From: Methanobacterium sp.
Lineage (GTDB): Archaea; Methanobacteriota; Methanobacteria; Methanobacteriales; Methanobacteriaceae
NCBI GenBank assembly: GCA_003151535.1
Contig: PLXT01000052.1
Location: forward strand, 30,943-94,942
Direction: 5' to 3'
DNA: 64,000 bases
The notes beneath the pieces were generated by a model, which did no database searches, was not told where the DNA came from, and was given only the letters and a program-made list of their open reading frames with translations. Position 1 is the stretch's first letter. Every line of letters starts with the position of its first letter. A program made the translations under genes and the position numbers. Below are positions 26,486 to 34,522 of this stretch, in pieces.

Positions 26486-27898
26486 TTAAAAACTTGTCGT
26501 GGGCAATAACCCCACCAATTTTTTATAATTTTCTTCCCCTATGTCATCCTTATTTACTGCCAAACGGAACAATCTCCCTCCATTACTAGCATCTAGATAT
26601 TTAATCTCATCAGGTATATCTTTAAGAGGATTTCCCACAAGATTTAGAAACATCAGCTTGTTTAGCTGACCAATTTCTTTGGGTAAAAACTCTAAGCGAT
26701 TCTTCGATAAAACCAACATTTCTAAATTTTTTAAGTTACCAATACTGGGATGTAATTCAACCATCTTAGCATCAGTTATTATTAATTGATCCAATAATTT
26801 AAACCTTGATATGTCTGGCATCCTAGGGATGTCCTTTGACATGAATCTAATCGAAGGAGTCTCCCCATCAATTAACTCAAATAAACTCTCACAAAAACCA
26901 AACTGTATTAGGAAATCTAAATACAAGTTATCATCCATGTTCTTCTTCTGCTTGGCCAGCGTAGTCAACTCCTCTTGAAAAAAATTGGATAGCCCCTCAC
27001 TCTCACGAATCACATCCTCAAAAATATTCGCTTCAATATTATGTCTATTCTTTATTTGTCTGCTCTCAAAATGAATTTGATATATATCCTTTGACTCTTC
27101 AGTAAAGAATTTGTTGTCAATAATAATATACAATTTGGACTTTTTATTGTCAGGTGTTAACCTATTTGTATAACTATTAAACATACTATTATCCTTCCTA
27201 CTCGTACACCAACTAGCAAATTTATCAAAAACCACGCTGGCATCCAATGTTAACGGAATGTACAACGTAAATTTCCTATCCCTAAAAGGGATAATTGCTT
27301 CCTCGGCATTCACATAACGCTGAAGCAAAGTTTCCAATTCACTAGAATTGCGTAAGATAAAAGGATCAATAGCGTCATATAATTGCGATAAAGACTTATA
27401 CTGATTTATATCAGTAGGGTCTCTTATATTCTTTAAAATATATGACGAACCACAAAGCCGTTTAAACTTTTGTTTTCTCTTGTTACCCTCAAACAACGAA
27501 ATATAAGAACTAGCTTGTGGCAAATCCTCTTCAACAAACCTTATAGCTTGTGCTATACCATCACCACCTAACCTTAAATATCTAGAAAATGTCGTTAACA
27601 TCCATTGTACACAAGATTTATTTGGTGTGGGATCTGCAGCTACTATATTCGAAAAAACATCAAAACTCACACTCACACCCCTTATCTGCTTAAACGTATC
27701 ATCGTTTTTAATGTGTACAATCGCTAAAATCTTGGAAGATTGAATAATATCGTACGTACACTTAGAATCTTCAAAAGATTTTAATTTTTTGGCGAGATTT
27801 TTTTCGTCAGTCTCAAAAATGTCAAATTTTTGGGCAAGATACTCTAATCTATCAGCGGATTTGGATTCAACCATATTCGTTTTAACAAAGATACTCAA
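26486..27898 (-). CDS. Large protein with C-terminal leucine-rich repeats
   Basis: 470 residues. The first 370 residues have no motif I recognise. The C-terminus carries three to four leucine-rich repeats (LEMLVLSKNRLEFLPKEIG, LMFLNLVGNPLKDIPDEIK), a protein-binding fold more usual in host-interacting proteins than virion parts. It lies downstream of two small paralogous genes. A role in binding a host protein is a guess from the fold. Confidence 0.75.
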   Translation of the reverse strand: MSIFVKTNMVESKSADRLEYLAQKFDIFETDEKNLAKKLKSFEDSKCTYDIIQSSKILAIVHIKNDDTFKQIRGVSVSFDVFSNIVAADPTPNKSCVQWMLTTFSRYLRLGGDGIAQAIRFVEEDLPQASSYISLFEGNKRKQKFKRLCGSSYILKNIRDPTDINQYKSLSQLYDAIDPFILRNSSELETLLQRYVNAEEAIIPFRDRKFTLYIPLTLDASVVFDKFASWCTSRKDNSMFNSYTNRLTPDNKKSKLYIIIDNKFFTEESKDIYQIHFESRQIKNRHNIEANIFEDVIRESEGLSNFFQEELTTLAKQKKNMDDNLYLDFLIQFGFCESLFELIDGETPSIRFMSKDIPRMPDISRFKLLDQLIITDAKMVELHPSIGNLKNLEMLVLSKNRLEFLPKEIGQLNKLMFLNLVGNPLKDIPDEIKYLDASNGGRLFRLAVNKDDIGEENYKKLVGLLPTTSF

Positions 27899-27920
27899 TT
27901 CAAACTAATAGTCAAAGTAA

Positions 27921-28262
27921 TTAATAAAATCTTTTGAAAAAGTCTTCTTCAGCAAACTCCTCAAGCTTATTTTTTAAACTCCATATCAAATTGGGTAACT
28001 CGTCTGGCTCATGCCTAGAAATAATATCCAAGATTACAATATTCGGATTCTCTCCGTCAGTAAAACGATATTTTATCTCCTTAAAACATTTACCGTCATC
28101 CAAACCTATTAACTCTTTTATAATTAAATTATATATCTCCCACCTAGCTTCCATCTCATCATCCATGTCATGGATAACATGCTTTATTAATTTTGTATAT
28201 TCTTTATCTAAAGTTGTACTCTTGCCTTGACTTTTCTTTACTATGAAATCATAAATCTGCAT
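27921..28262 (-). CDS. Unknown 113-aa protein, paralogue of 28349-28672
   Basis: Shares with its neighbour the pattern YRFTDGENPNIVILDII / helix / PELP-N, at the same distance from the C-terminus. It starts with an upstream ATATTTAT (28293-28300) and looks alpha/beta with charged surfaces. No known family recognised. Confidence 0.68.
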   Translation of the reverse strand: MQIYDFIVKKSQGKSTTLDKEYTKLIKHVIHDMDDEMEARWEIYNLIIKELIGLDDGKCFKEIKYRFTDGENPNIVILDIISRHEPDELPNLIWSLKNKLEEFAEEDFFKRFY

Positions 28263-28348
28263 GTGAATATTTTTTAAACTATGTTATATAACATAAATAT
28301 CTAAATGTTATAAAACACACTTTTAAAATAACTCTTTTAATAAAAAAT

Positions 28349-28672
28349 TTATATGAAGTTCTTTATCTTGTAATATAATCGCTCAAGCTCTGGAGAACAA
28401 TGCTTGATATCCTTGATTACCTCTATACACACACGGTTTGGGTCGCCCTCATCGGTCAGACGATATTGCAATTCCTTAACCTTTAAATTGTCCTTTAATG
28501 AATGCTTAAGCTCTAAAATAACCTGATTATATGTGATCCAAGCCTGTTTGTTCTTTATATCCCCGTTAGCCAAAACTTCCACTACCTTGTCCTCATAAAC
28601 GTGTTCTAAATGAGTGTCGAAATTTCCATATTGTTGCGTTAAAATTTGCTGTATTTTAGTGCGTATATCCAT
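28349..28672 (-). CDS. Unknown 107-aa protein, paralogue of 27921-28262
   Basis: Contains YRLTDEGDPNRVCIEVI and SPELERLYYKIKN, aligned with the paralogue. It starts 3 nt after the stop of the 28676-29014 gene, so the pair is co-transcribed. Function unknown. Confidence 0.68.
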   Translation of the reverse strand: MDIRTKIQQILTQQYGNFDTHLEHVYEDKVVEVLANGDIKNKQAWITYNQVILELKHSLKDNLKVKELQYRLTDEGDPNRVCIEVIKDIKHCSPELERLYYKIKNFI

Positions 28673-28675
28673 GAC

Positions 28676-29014
28676 CTAGTTAATGGACACATTCTTGGAG
28701 AGACGGTTATCTTTAATCTTGCCAAACATCCAGTCTTTAATAACCTGTTGCGTGAACTCATTTCCCAATTTATACTTCTTTTTGAAATACTGATATAACC
28801 TCTTGATGCTGGTCTCCGTGTTGTCAACCTTTATCTTAACCATAGGCTCTTCACGATACTCACCGTCTTCGCGCATAACCCCCATCATTGGCTCATAATT
28901 ATTATTCAAATCAGCTACCATCCTTTCAACCAAATTCTCATGCATGTCATTCTCAATAATATTTTTTTTGATGACCTGTACTTGCCTTTCAGTTATAATA
29001 ATCTTTTTAACCAT
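28676..29014 (-). CDS. Unknown 112-aa protein
   Basis: Begins MVKKIIITERQVQVIKKNI, a start pattern also seen at 30418 (MKIRLTQEQYKLI), perhaps a shared N-terminal peptide. The rest is charged and helical. ATATTTAT at 29020-29027 supports the start. Function unknown. Confidence 0.66.
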   Translation of the reverse strand: MVKKIIITERQVQVIKKNIIENDMHENLVERMVADLNNNYEPMMGVMREDGEYREEPMVKIKVDNTETSIKRLYQYFKKKYKLGNEFTQQVIKDWMFGKIKDNRLSKNVSIN

Positions 29015-29039
29015 ATTTTATAAATATCCATACCCAAAA

Positions 29040-29068
29040 GAAAAGAGCTGAATTAACAGCTCTTTTTT
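29040..29068 (-). terminator. Terminator after thioredoxin gene
   Basis: AAGAGCTG stem, loop TTAATT, CAGCTCTT then T run on the minus strand. Confidence 0.82.
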
Positions 29069-29383
29069 TTAATCCTTTAAACCATTAATGATCTTTTGAA
29101 AGGCTGGCTTAGACATCACCCCATTAGTCCTCTCGGCAAGCTGCCCATTTTTAAAGTATAATACGGTTGGAATGGTAGAGATTCTATGCTCTGCTGCTGT
29201 TAGCGGATTGTCAGTAACATCCAACTTCCCAATAATAACATCTTTGTTTTCTTGGGCTAATTGATCGATAATCGGACCCAATATTCTACATGGTCCACAC
29301 CATTCGGCTGAAAATTGTACCACCACACTCTTATTGCTAGCCACAATTTCATTAAAATTTTTGTCTGTAATTTGTATTGCCAT
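29069..29383 (-). CDS. trxA: Thioredoxin
   Basis: 104 residues, standard thioredoxin length. Active site WCGPC at 28-32 inside VVVQFSAEWCGPCRILGPII, cis-Pro region ISTIPTVLYFKNG, and a terminal helix. It can supply reducing power to ribonucleotide reductase or serve as a polymerase partner as in some phages. It follows a small unknown gene by 14 nt and has its own terminator. Confidence 0.96.
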   Translation of the reverse strand: MAIQITDKNFNEIVASNKSVVVQFSAEWCGPCRILGPIIDQLAQENKDVIIGKLDVTDNPLTAAEHRISTIPTVLYFKNGQLAERTNGVMSKPAFQKIINGLKD

Positions 29384-29397
29384 AATTTAAAATTTTT

Positions 29398-29706
29398 TTA
29401 ATTAAACGAATTCTTATACGCCAACCATACAACCTTGACTGGCTCCTCAAAAATTAAATACTTCTCAGTATCAAAATATTCTAAAACATACTTTACACTA
29501 TCCTTATAGTCCAAATTATATATAGTTTGCAAATATACCGCTACATCACCCACCATCCACCTCGTATCATGATGTAAGGAATTTAAAATAATTTCATTCT
29601 TTACACCCTTACAATAATTACGATATGTTGTAAAAAGCGTTTTCTTCTGCATCTCCAATGACTTTTCACATATGGAATAATAAATATAATTATCCAGAGG
29701 ACTCAT
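29398..29706 (-). CDS. Unknown 102-aa protein upstream of thioredoxin
   Basis: Aromatic and charged, MSPLDNYIYYSICEKSLEMQ at the start. Its start region faces a divergent plus-strand gene (29724) across only 17 nt. No motif recognised. Confidence 0.62.
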   Translation of the reverse strand: MSPLDNYIYYSICEKSLEMQKKTLFTTYRNYCKGVKNEIILNSLHHDTRWMVGDVAVYLQTIYNLDYKDSVKYVLEYFDTEKYLIFEEPVKVVWLAYKNSFN

Positions 29707-29723
29707 ATGATATATTTATAAGT

Positions 29724-29969
29724 ATGTTGTACCCACAAGAAAAAATATTAATCGATAAATTCCTCGAAAGAAATTATCCTGTGCGTAGAGTTAAAAATAA
29801 TATGCGTTTTAAAAGAGCAATATCTGAAGGAAATGTAAACTATTTTTTAAGCGATAAAAATCACTCTAAACAATTATATTACAAACTATTAGATATCTTA
29901 AAGCTAGTCTTTAATACCCCAGATAGCATCAATAAAGATATCTTAAAAACATTCCTACAAATAAGATAA
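29724..29969 (+). CDS. Unknown basic 81-aa protein
   Basis: Start MLYPQEKILIDKF is chosen because ATATTTAT sits at 29712-29719, just upstream; a longer frame would begin inside the divergent gene. Rich in Lys and Asn, perhaps nucleic-acid binding, but no family recognised. Confidence 0.62.
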   Translation: MLYPQEKILIDKFLERNYPVRRVKNNMRFKRAISEGNVNYFLSDKNHSKQLYYKLLDILKLVFNTPDSINKDILKTFLQIR

Positions 29970-29995
29970 CAAATCTACGATCTTTTTACGCAAGA

Positions 29996-30418
29996 TCAAA
30001 CCCCTAATTTTTTTAACCTTCCTGCCATGTCAATTAAAGCATCATACATGTCACCCACATACCCTAAATCTAACAATACATGGTCAATCTTGGTGGATAT
30101 ATCATCTAATGTTAAAACGTTAGGTGGCTGACCCCTAACCCCATACGCATCCACAACCTTAAAATAATACACACTCTTCTTAGCCATGCTATCCTCAAAA
30201 TTTTTGATGTCCTGCCTCTTCTTCTCAATAGCTATTATGTTTTCAGACACCTCAATAATACTCAAAGATGAAACATACCCCAAGTTTAACTTTAATTTTT
30301 CTCGGATCTGACCCAAATCAACCAAAGCACCATTCAATATTTCATCAATTTTTTCTGGCGCATAAGTTACATTCTCCGAAATTAATTTATACTGCTCCTG
30401 TGTTAATCTGATCTTCAT
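29996..30418 (-). CDS. Unknown 140-aa protein
   Basis: Starts MKIRLTQEQYKLISENVTY. Mostly helical; contains VDAYGVRGQPPNVLTLDDI. ATATTTAT at 30427-30434 precedes it. Function unknown. Confidence 0.66.
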   Translation of the reverse strand: MKIRLTQEQYKLISENVTYAPEKIDEILNGALVDLGQIREKLKLNLGYVSSLSIIEVSENIIAIEKKRQDIKNFEDSMAKKSVYYFKVVDAYGVRGQPPNVLTLDDISTKIDHVLLDLGYVGDMYDALIDMAGRLKKLGV

Positions 30419-30478
30419 AGTATTTTATAAATATCGTTTACAAAGATAAAATTCTGGCTACTATTAAAAAAGTAGACA

Positions 30479-30982
30479 ATGCCAAAAATTAAACTGGAAA
30501 TAGAACTCATCCCCAAAACTTGCCATTATAAAAATGCAAGACAAAAACTAAAAACTTCACAATGGGATACAGTGCGAAAATATACCTACCAAGCTGCCGA
30601 CTACGCTTGCGAAATATGTGGACTGACAGGTAAAGAACAAGGCTTTAAAAACAATCTAGAAGCACACGAAGTATGGGCCTATAATAAAAAGACCTTAACC
30701 CAAAAATTAGTTGGCCTTATCGCATTGTGCCCACTGTGCCACCAAACAAAACACTTCGGAAGATCTAGCAAGATGGGGAAACAAGCCCAAATATTCACAC
30801 AATTGGAAACAATAAATGGTTGGAATCATAAACAAGTTGTACAACACGTTGCACAATGCTTCCTAGAATGTAAAGAAAGATCCCAATATCGCTGGAGCCT
30901 AGATCTCTCAATACTAACAAAAGCCCCTTATAACCTTATTATAACCCCTAAGAAACGTAAGAAATATAAACGTAAAAGCTAA
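30479..30982 (+). CDS. HNH-type nuclease-like protein with zinc-binding cysteines
   Basis: 167 residues. CEICGLTGKEQG and ALCPLCHQTKHFGR supply two CxxC pairs around LEAHEVWAY, the beta-beta-alpha-metal layout of HNH nucleases. The tail is strongly basic (TPKKRKKYKRKS). It could be a free-standing homing endonuclease or a DNA-processing enzyme. It stands alone on the plus strand, its 3' end overlapping a convergent gene by 4 nt. Confidence 0.78.
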   Translation: MPKIKLEIELIPKTCHYKNARQKLKTSQWDTVRKYTYQAADYACEICGLTGKEQGFKNNLEAHEVWAYNKKTLTQKLVGLIALCPLCHQTKHFGRSSKMGKQAQIFTQLETINGWNHKQVVQHVAQCFLECKERSQYRWSLDLSILTKAPYNLIITPKKRKKYKRKS

Positions 30983-31200
30983 TTATATAACTCGTTCTTT
31001 TTAAAAAATAAATCACATAACAAGTATAATCCAAATGCTTGTAAAAATGTTACACGAGGTAAATTAAAAATACTCACCATTAACCAATTCCATAAAAACA
31101 TTACAGGTAAACCGAATACCAAGGCTACTATACCTATACTAATTGTAAGCCCAATACACTTTCCAATAGACTTGCCAACGTAGGTTAAAAATTTTTCCAT
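30979..31200 (-). CDS. Small two-helix membrane protein, end of the RNA-repair operon
   Basis: 73 residues with two hydrophobic helices (IGLTISIGIVALVFGLPVMF and VTFLQAFGLYLLCDLFF). It starts about 9 nt after the stop of an Asn-Ile repeat gene and ends the operon that begins with the RNA ligase at 34447. Function unknown. Confidence 0.66.
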   Translation of the reverse strand: MEKFLTYVGKSIGKCIGLTISIGIVALVFGLPVMFLWNWLMVSIFNLPRVTFLQAFGLYLLCDLFFKKNELYN

Positions 31201-31208
31201 ACTATAAT

Positions 31209-31415
31209 TTATTTAATGTTATCCATGATGTTAGACCTGATATTATCCATGACGTTACTCCTGATGTTGTTATAGATGTTAATATTGATGTTAGTATGAA
31301 TGTTAATATTGATAGTACTGATAGTACCCCTGATGTTAAAATAGATGTTATCCCAGATATTATTACTGATGTCATCCATGATCTTAGACCTGATGTTATT
31401 ACTGATGTCATCCAT
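31209..31415 (-). CDS. Asn-Ile tetrapeptide repeat protein (68 aa)
   Basis: Almost the whole protein is an xxNI/xDDI tetrad repeat (MDDISNNIRSKIMDDISNN...), mirrored in DNA as 12-nt units related to GATGTCATCCAT. It follows the upstream repeat gene by about 17 nt. This frame was chosen over the overlapping 31202-31411 frame because it matches the composition, start pattern and tetrads of all other members. Confidence 0.7.
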   Translation of the reverse strand: MDDISNNIRSKIMDDISNNIWDNIYFNIRGTISTININIHTNININIYNNIRSNVMDNIRSNIMDNIK

Positions 31416-31432
31416 GAATGTTAATATTGATG

Positions 31433-31624
31433 TTATTCATATTCGATAATATCTTGAATAGTAAGATGAATATTATTATTGATGTTATTATTGATGTTAT
31501 CTCTGATATTATTCCTGATGTTAATATTGATGTTAGCATGAATGTTATTACTGATATTATTCCAGATGTTAATATTGATGTTAGTATGAATGTTAACATG
31601 GATGTCAATATTGATGTTATTCAT
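31433..31624 (-). CDS. Asn-Ile tetrapeptide repeat protein (63 aa)
   Basis: MNNINIDIHVNIHTNININI... with tetrads throughout and a non-repeat tail LTIQDIIEYE. The ATG overlaps the stop of the 31621-31995 gene as ATGA. Role unknown. Confidence 0.7.
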   Translation of the reverse strand: MNNINIDIHVNIHTNININIWNNISNNIHANININIRNNIRDNINNNINNNIHLTIQDIIEYE

Positions 31625-31995
31625 AGCTTAATGTCCTGCTTTATTAACTCACATATTAATTTCTCCAACTCTACCTTGGTAGCCAAACTCATACAAGCTA
31701 TAGCGTTTAAACTCCTTAAAGCATGTAAGCTAATCATGGGGTCATTAATACTCTTTTCACCCTTTGGCTTGGTTTTAACATTAGCCTTGACCTCAAGCTC
31801 AGTATCCTCATCTTTCCCATTATCGCCATGTAATTGCTTGTACAAGTCTTCAATTCCCATGCGTAACGTGCCGCTCTTCATGCCTTTCAACTTTAAGTCG
31901 ATTTGCTGGTCAGCAGTTAATGTAATCTGAATCTCACGATCCTCATACTTAATAGTAGTCTCCCGTATTATATCCTTATCCAAAATAGTTGCCAT
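31621..31995 (-). CDS. Unknown 124-aa protein in the RNA-repair operon
   Basis: N-terminal beta-like segment (ETTIKYEDREIQITLTADQQ), acidic Asp/Glu/Lys linker, and a hydrophobic C-terminal helix (SLHALRSLNAIACMSLATKV). It starts 1 nt after the Pnk stop and overlaps the following Asn-Ile gene. No family recognised. Confidence 0.66.
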   Translation of the reverse strand: MATILDKDIIRETTIKYEDREIQITLTADQQIDLKLKGMKSGTLRMGIEDLYKQLHGDNGKDEDTELEVKANVKTKPKGEKSINDPMISLHALRSLNAIACMSLATKVELEKLICELIKQDIKL

Positions 31996-31996
31996 A

Positions 31997-32908
31997 TCAG
32001 AAATTTATTTGCCCTTGGTTAACATTAAATGTGAATACTCCCAAATCAAACCACGTGTTTACTAAAACTTGCAGTCTGTCGTCGTAACAGGCAAGAACAT
32101 TATACTTACCTTCAATTTCATTATGATAAATCTCTCTTTTGATAACCGTATCCTTCCTAAAATCATTGGCTGGCCTCATAAAAAATTGGTCAAAAGCTAT
32201 GTCATAAAATTTAAACCATTCTACAGTCATGTCTCGACATGTTTCATCCCTGCCACTCACAATTAATATCTTACGGCCCTTAGACTTGTGAAATGCAACT
32301 TGCTCAGCAACAATCCTGTTGGGATCATCCACATCTACCTTATGCCAATCGAATGGACCCCTTCGCCCCATTAAAGCCAATGTGCCATCAACATCAAAAA
32401 TAACCGCATCTGGCAATTTTGATTCAAAATTTGGTATAATATGCGGTCTGTTTGGAATCTTATTTACAGGCTGGAAACTAAATGTATCAATCAACACTTT
32501 ATAACTTTTGTACATCTTCCTGATAACATCTTCACCTACCTTCATCTCCCTGTTATTATCCCTAGCAATCGCCTTGTCCAAGGAAATGTCAAATATACGA
32601 AAATCAATGTCTGCAGAATATTTGAACTTCTCAATAATAGAATCTAAATACTTTACCTTCAAATTAGTATTGTCAACAATAACATTTAACTTCTTCATCA
32701 AAGAATTCTCAATGACAGTATTTACCAAACTACTAATCAAATCCTCTATCTTAGGATCACACACTTGCGCATTCTTTAGCATGTGACGAAAATCATCACG
32801 GCTAACACGAACCCAATCCGCATTATTTCTTACGAAATCTTTGGACTGAGTGGTTTTCCCACTAGCAGGAACGCCAACCAATATTAATATTTTAAGATTA
32901 CCTTTCAT
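31997..32908 (-). CDS. pseT: Polynucleotide 5'-kinase / 3'-phosphatase (T4 Pnk-like)
   Basis: 303 residues in T4 Pnk order: N-terminal kinase (GVPASGKTTQSKDF P-loop at 10-25, VRVSRDDFRHML) and C-terminal HAD phosphatase (VIFDVDGTLALMGRRGPFDW, ILIVSGRDETCR, CYDDRLQVLVNTW). It heals RNA ends (3'-phosphate removal, 5' phosphorylation) so that the RNA ligase of the same operon can rejoin them, a known defence against host anticodon nucleases. It starts 1 nt after an Asn-Ile repeat gene. Confidence 0.95.
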   Translation of the reverse strand: MKGNLKILILVGVPASGKTTQSKDFVRNNADWVRVSRDDFRHMLKNAQVCDPKIEDLISSLVNTVIENSLMKKLNVIVDNTNLKVKYLDSIIEKFKYSADIDFRIFDISLDKAIARDNNREMKVGEDVIRKMYKSYKVLIDTFSFQPVNKIPNRPHIIPNFESKLPDAVIFDVDGTLALMGRRGPFDWHKVDVDDPNRIVAEQVAFHKSKGRKILIVSGRDETCRDMTVEWFKFYDIAFDQFFMRPANDFRKDTVIKREIYHNEIEGKYNVLACYDDRLQVLVNTWFDLGVFTFNVNQGQINF

Positions 32909-32909
32909 A

Positions 32910-33122
32910 CTAAACTAAAATTTTACCGTTAATATTATTACTGATGTCATCCATGATGTTAAAATAGATGTTATTATTGATGTCATCCCTGATGTCATTC
33001 CAGATGTCATTCCAGATATTATTACTGATGTCATCCCTGATGTCATCCCTGATGTCATCCCTGATGTTATTATAGATTTTTATCCAGATATTATTACTGA
33101 TGTTACTACTGATGTTTCTCAT
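32910..33122 (-). CDS. Asn-Ile tetrapeptide repeat protein (70 aa)
   Basis: The most regular member: MRNISSNISNNIWIKIYNNI then repeated RDDI units, from a 12-nt DNA repeat of GATGTCATCCCT type at 32964-33070. It overlaps the upstream gene's stop by 4 nt and precedes Pnk by 1 nt, so it is translated from the RNA-repair operon. Confidence 0.72.
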   Translation of the reverse strand: MRNISSNISNNIWIKIYNNIRDDIRDDIRDDISNNIWNDIWNDIRDDINNNIYFNIMDDISNNINGKILV

Positions 33123-33307
33123 ACTAAATTTTCACTGTTAATAATATGCTCGGTATTAGTTCTAATATCATTCCAAGTATTAAAGTTGATATTATGCTCA
33201 ATATTATCTAGGATAATAACCTCAATATTAATCTGAAGATTAATGTCAATATTAATGTGGATATTACGGAAAATATTAATGTGGATATTATTCCAGATGT
33301 TTCTCAT
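33119..33307 (-). CDS. Asn-Ile repeat protein (62 aa) with INSENLV tail
   Basis: MRNIWNNIHINIFRNIHINI at the start, EHIINSENLV at the end; the tail is shared with the next gene and, as DSENLV, with the HNH protein. It is a tandem copy of 33304-33513, with ATGA overlaps on both sides. Confidence 0.72.
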   Translation of the reverse strand: MRNIWNNIHINIFRNIHINIDINLQINIEVIILDNIEHNINFNTWNDIRTNTEHIINSENLV

Positions 33308-33513
33308 ACTAAATTTTCACTGTTAATAATATGCTCGATATTAGTTCTAATATCATTCCAAGTATTACTGTGGATATTATTCTCAATATTATCCCAAGTA
33401 TTAAATATAATATTATATTTAATATTAATATGGATATTACTCCTGATGTTAATATAGATGTTATAGATATTACCGTCGATATTACCGTCGATATAATTCC
33501 AGATGTTTCTCAT
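33304..33513 (-). CDS. Asn-Ile repeat protein (69 aa) with INSENLV tail
   Basis: MRNIWNYIDGNIDGNIYNIY, then tetrads, and NTWNDIRTNIEHIINSENLV at the end, nearly identical to the end of the downstream copy. Overlaps the HNH gene stop by 4 nt. Confidence 0.72.
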   Translation of the reverse strand: MRNIWNYIDGNIDGNIYNIYINIRSNIHINIKYNIIFNTWDNIENNIHSNTWNDIRTNIEHIINSENLV

Positions 33514-33860
33514 ACTAAATTTTCACTATCAATATACGCACCATTAAATGAGCTACCAATCTTTATATATAATTCATCAGGATGAAATTCTGGCTTACAT
33601 TCGCCATTCATATGAAACTCCTCACAACATAAATGATGTTCACCACACACAGTAATGCCGTTTTTCTTAACATAACCACCATTTGGTATGTCATGCCGAT
33701 CAGTTATGTGATGCACATCTAACTCCTGCGTCTCATCGCAAAAAACACACTTGTTACCGTCACGCTCTAAACAATCCGTATTAAATTGCTTTCGCCACCT
33801 CTTATGATCTTGCTTCGTACTCACTTTAATGTATTTGGAACAATTTTCTGTGACATCCAA
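33510..33860 (-). CDS. HNH endonuclease
   Basis: 116 residues. DGNKCVFCDETQELDVHHIT (CxxC and the HH of the HNH motif), then ITVCGEHHLCC and HP. It lies inside the RNA-repair operon between RNA ligase (overlap of 40 nt) and the Asn-Ile genes, the kind of place where free-standing homing endonucleases insert. Its C-terminus DSENLV is shared with two following Asn-Ile proteins. Confidence 0.86.
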   Translation of the reverse strand: MDVTENCSKYIKVSTKQDHKRWRKQFNTDCLERDGNKCVFCDETQELDVHHITDRHDIPNGGYVKKNGITVCGEHHLCCEEFHMNGECKPEFHPDELYIKIGSSFNGAYIDSENLV

Positions 33861-34447
33861 TGCTCACTGGTCGTTATATGCTTAGCTCTTACAAACTTGG
33901 CCACGTTTTTAGAAAATCTGTTATAATGAAAAGCAAGCGTATTCCTAATGACATACCCCTCCTTATTCTCTACATCAAACTCAGATGCCATCGTTTTTAA
34001 AGCATTTTCATTATACTCAAACTGCCCAATAACAGGAACCGTAGCTAACCCAAGCATTTCACAAATGCTAAGCGTGTCATCCCAAGATAAACATATATTC
34101 ATGTCATTCCACACACTGAAAACCATAAAATATGTTGGTAACTCTTTGTAAAATAAACTGTGCTTAGCATATAAATTCTCGCCACATATCCTCCAACCAA
34201 TGGGGATCTCATTCCTTATATTACCCCATAACCCCTTGCTCCAATTTCTGCTCTCATGATGCTTTGAATCCATAGATCTAGCATGTAAGGTGTGCGGATA
34301 CATCGAGGTATTTTCACCGTCCATCTTCTCGGTGACTATAATGGTCTCACCAGAAAAACACCGCGTATCATGCATGAATTTGTCATCACTGGTAGATCCC
34401 AACGACCAAGGAAGATGCAGCGTACGCGGATATTTATATTTTTCCAC
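33821..34447 (-). CDS. RNA ligase (ATP-dependent, Rnl2-like)
   Basis: 208 residues, compact. Motif I KMDGEN gives the adenylated Lys41; motif III-like YFMVFSVW, motif IV EGYVIRN and motif V KFVRAKH follow. This is the nucleotidyltransferase core of the RNA ligase/DRAM family, with no extra C-terminal domain. With Pnk downstream it forms an RNA-repair system. The start codon is GTG. The end overlaps the HNH gene by 40 nt. Confidence 0.88.
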   Translation of the reverse strand: MEKYKYPRTLHLPWSLGSTSDDKFMHDTRCFSGETIIVTEKMDGENTSMYPHTLHARSMDSKHHESRNWSKGLWGNIRNEIPIGWRICGENLYAKHSLFYKELPTYFMVFSVWNDMNICLSWDDTLSICEMLGLATVPVIGQFEYNENALKTMASEFDVENKEGYVIRNTLAFHYNRFSKNVAKFVRAKHITTSEHWMSQKIVPNTLK

Positions 34448-34522
34448 AACCCAAGTATTTTATTTAAAAACAAATGTACGTATTTTATTGCGAATTACCA
34501 AATATTTATAATACAACGCATA

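Noticed and set aside
31202..31608. Alternative Thr/Ser/Ile-rich frames (e.g. 31202-31411 and 31408-31608) over the Asn-Ile genes
   Set aside because: The 12-bp repeats leave several frames open. The Asn-Ile frame is kept because it has the ATGA overlaps and matches other loci; the others do not.
31230..33500. Short tandem repeats that could suggest a CRISPR array
   Set aside because: The 12-bp units are contiguous with no unique spacers, and they maintain one open frame; they are coding repeats.
33331..33585. Plus-strand repeat ORFs over the Asn-Ile array (also 52680-53216 and 53213-53761)
   Set aside because: They are mirror frames of the 12-bp repeats, run against the operon direction, and have no promoter or start context.
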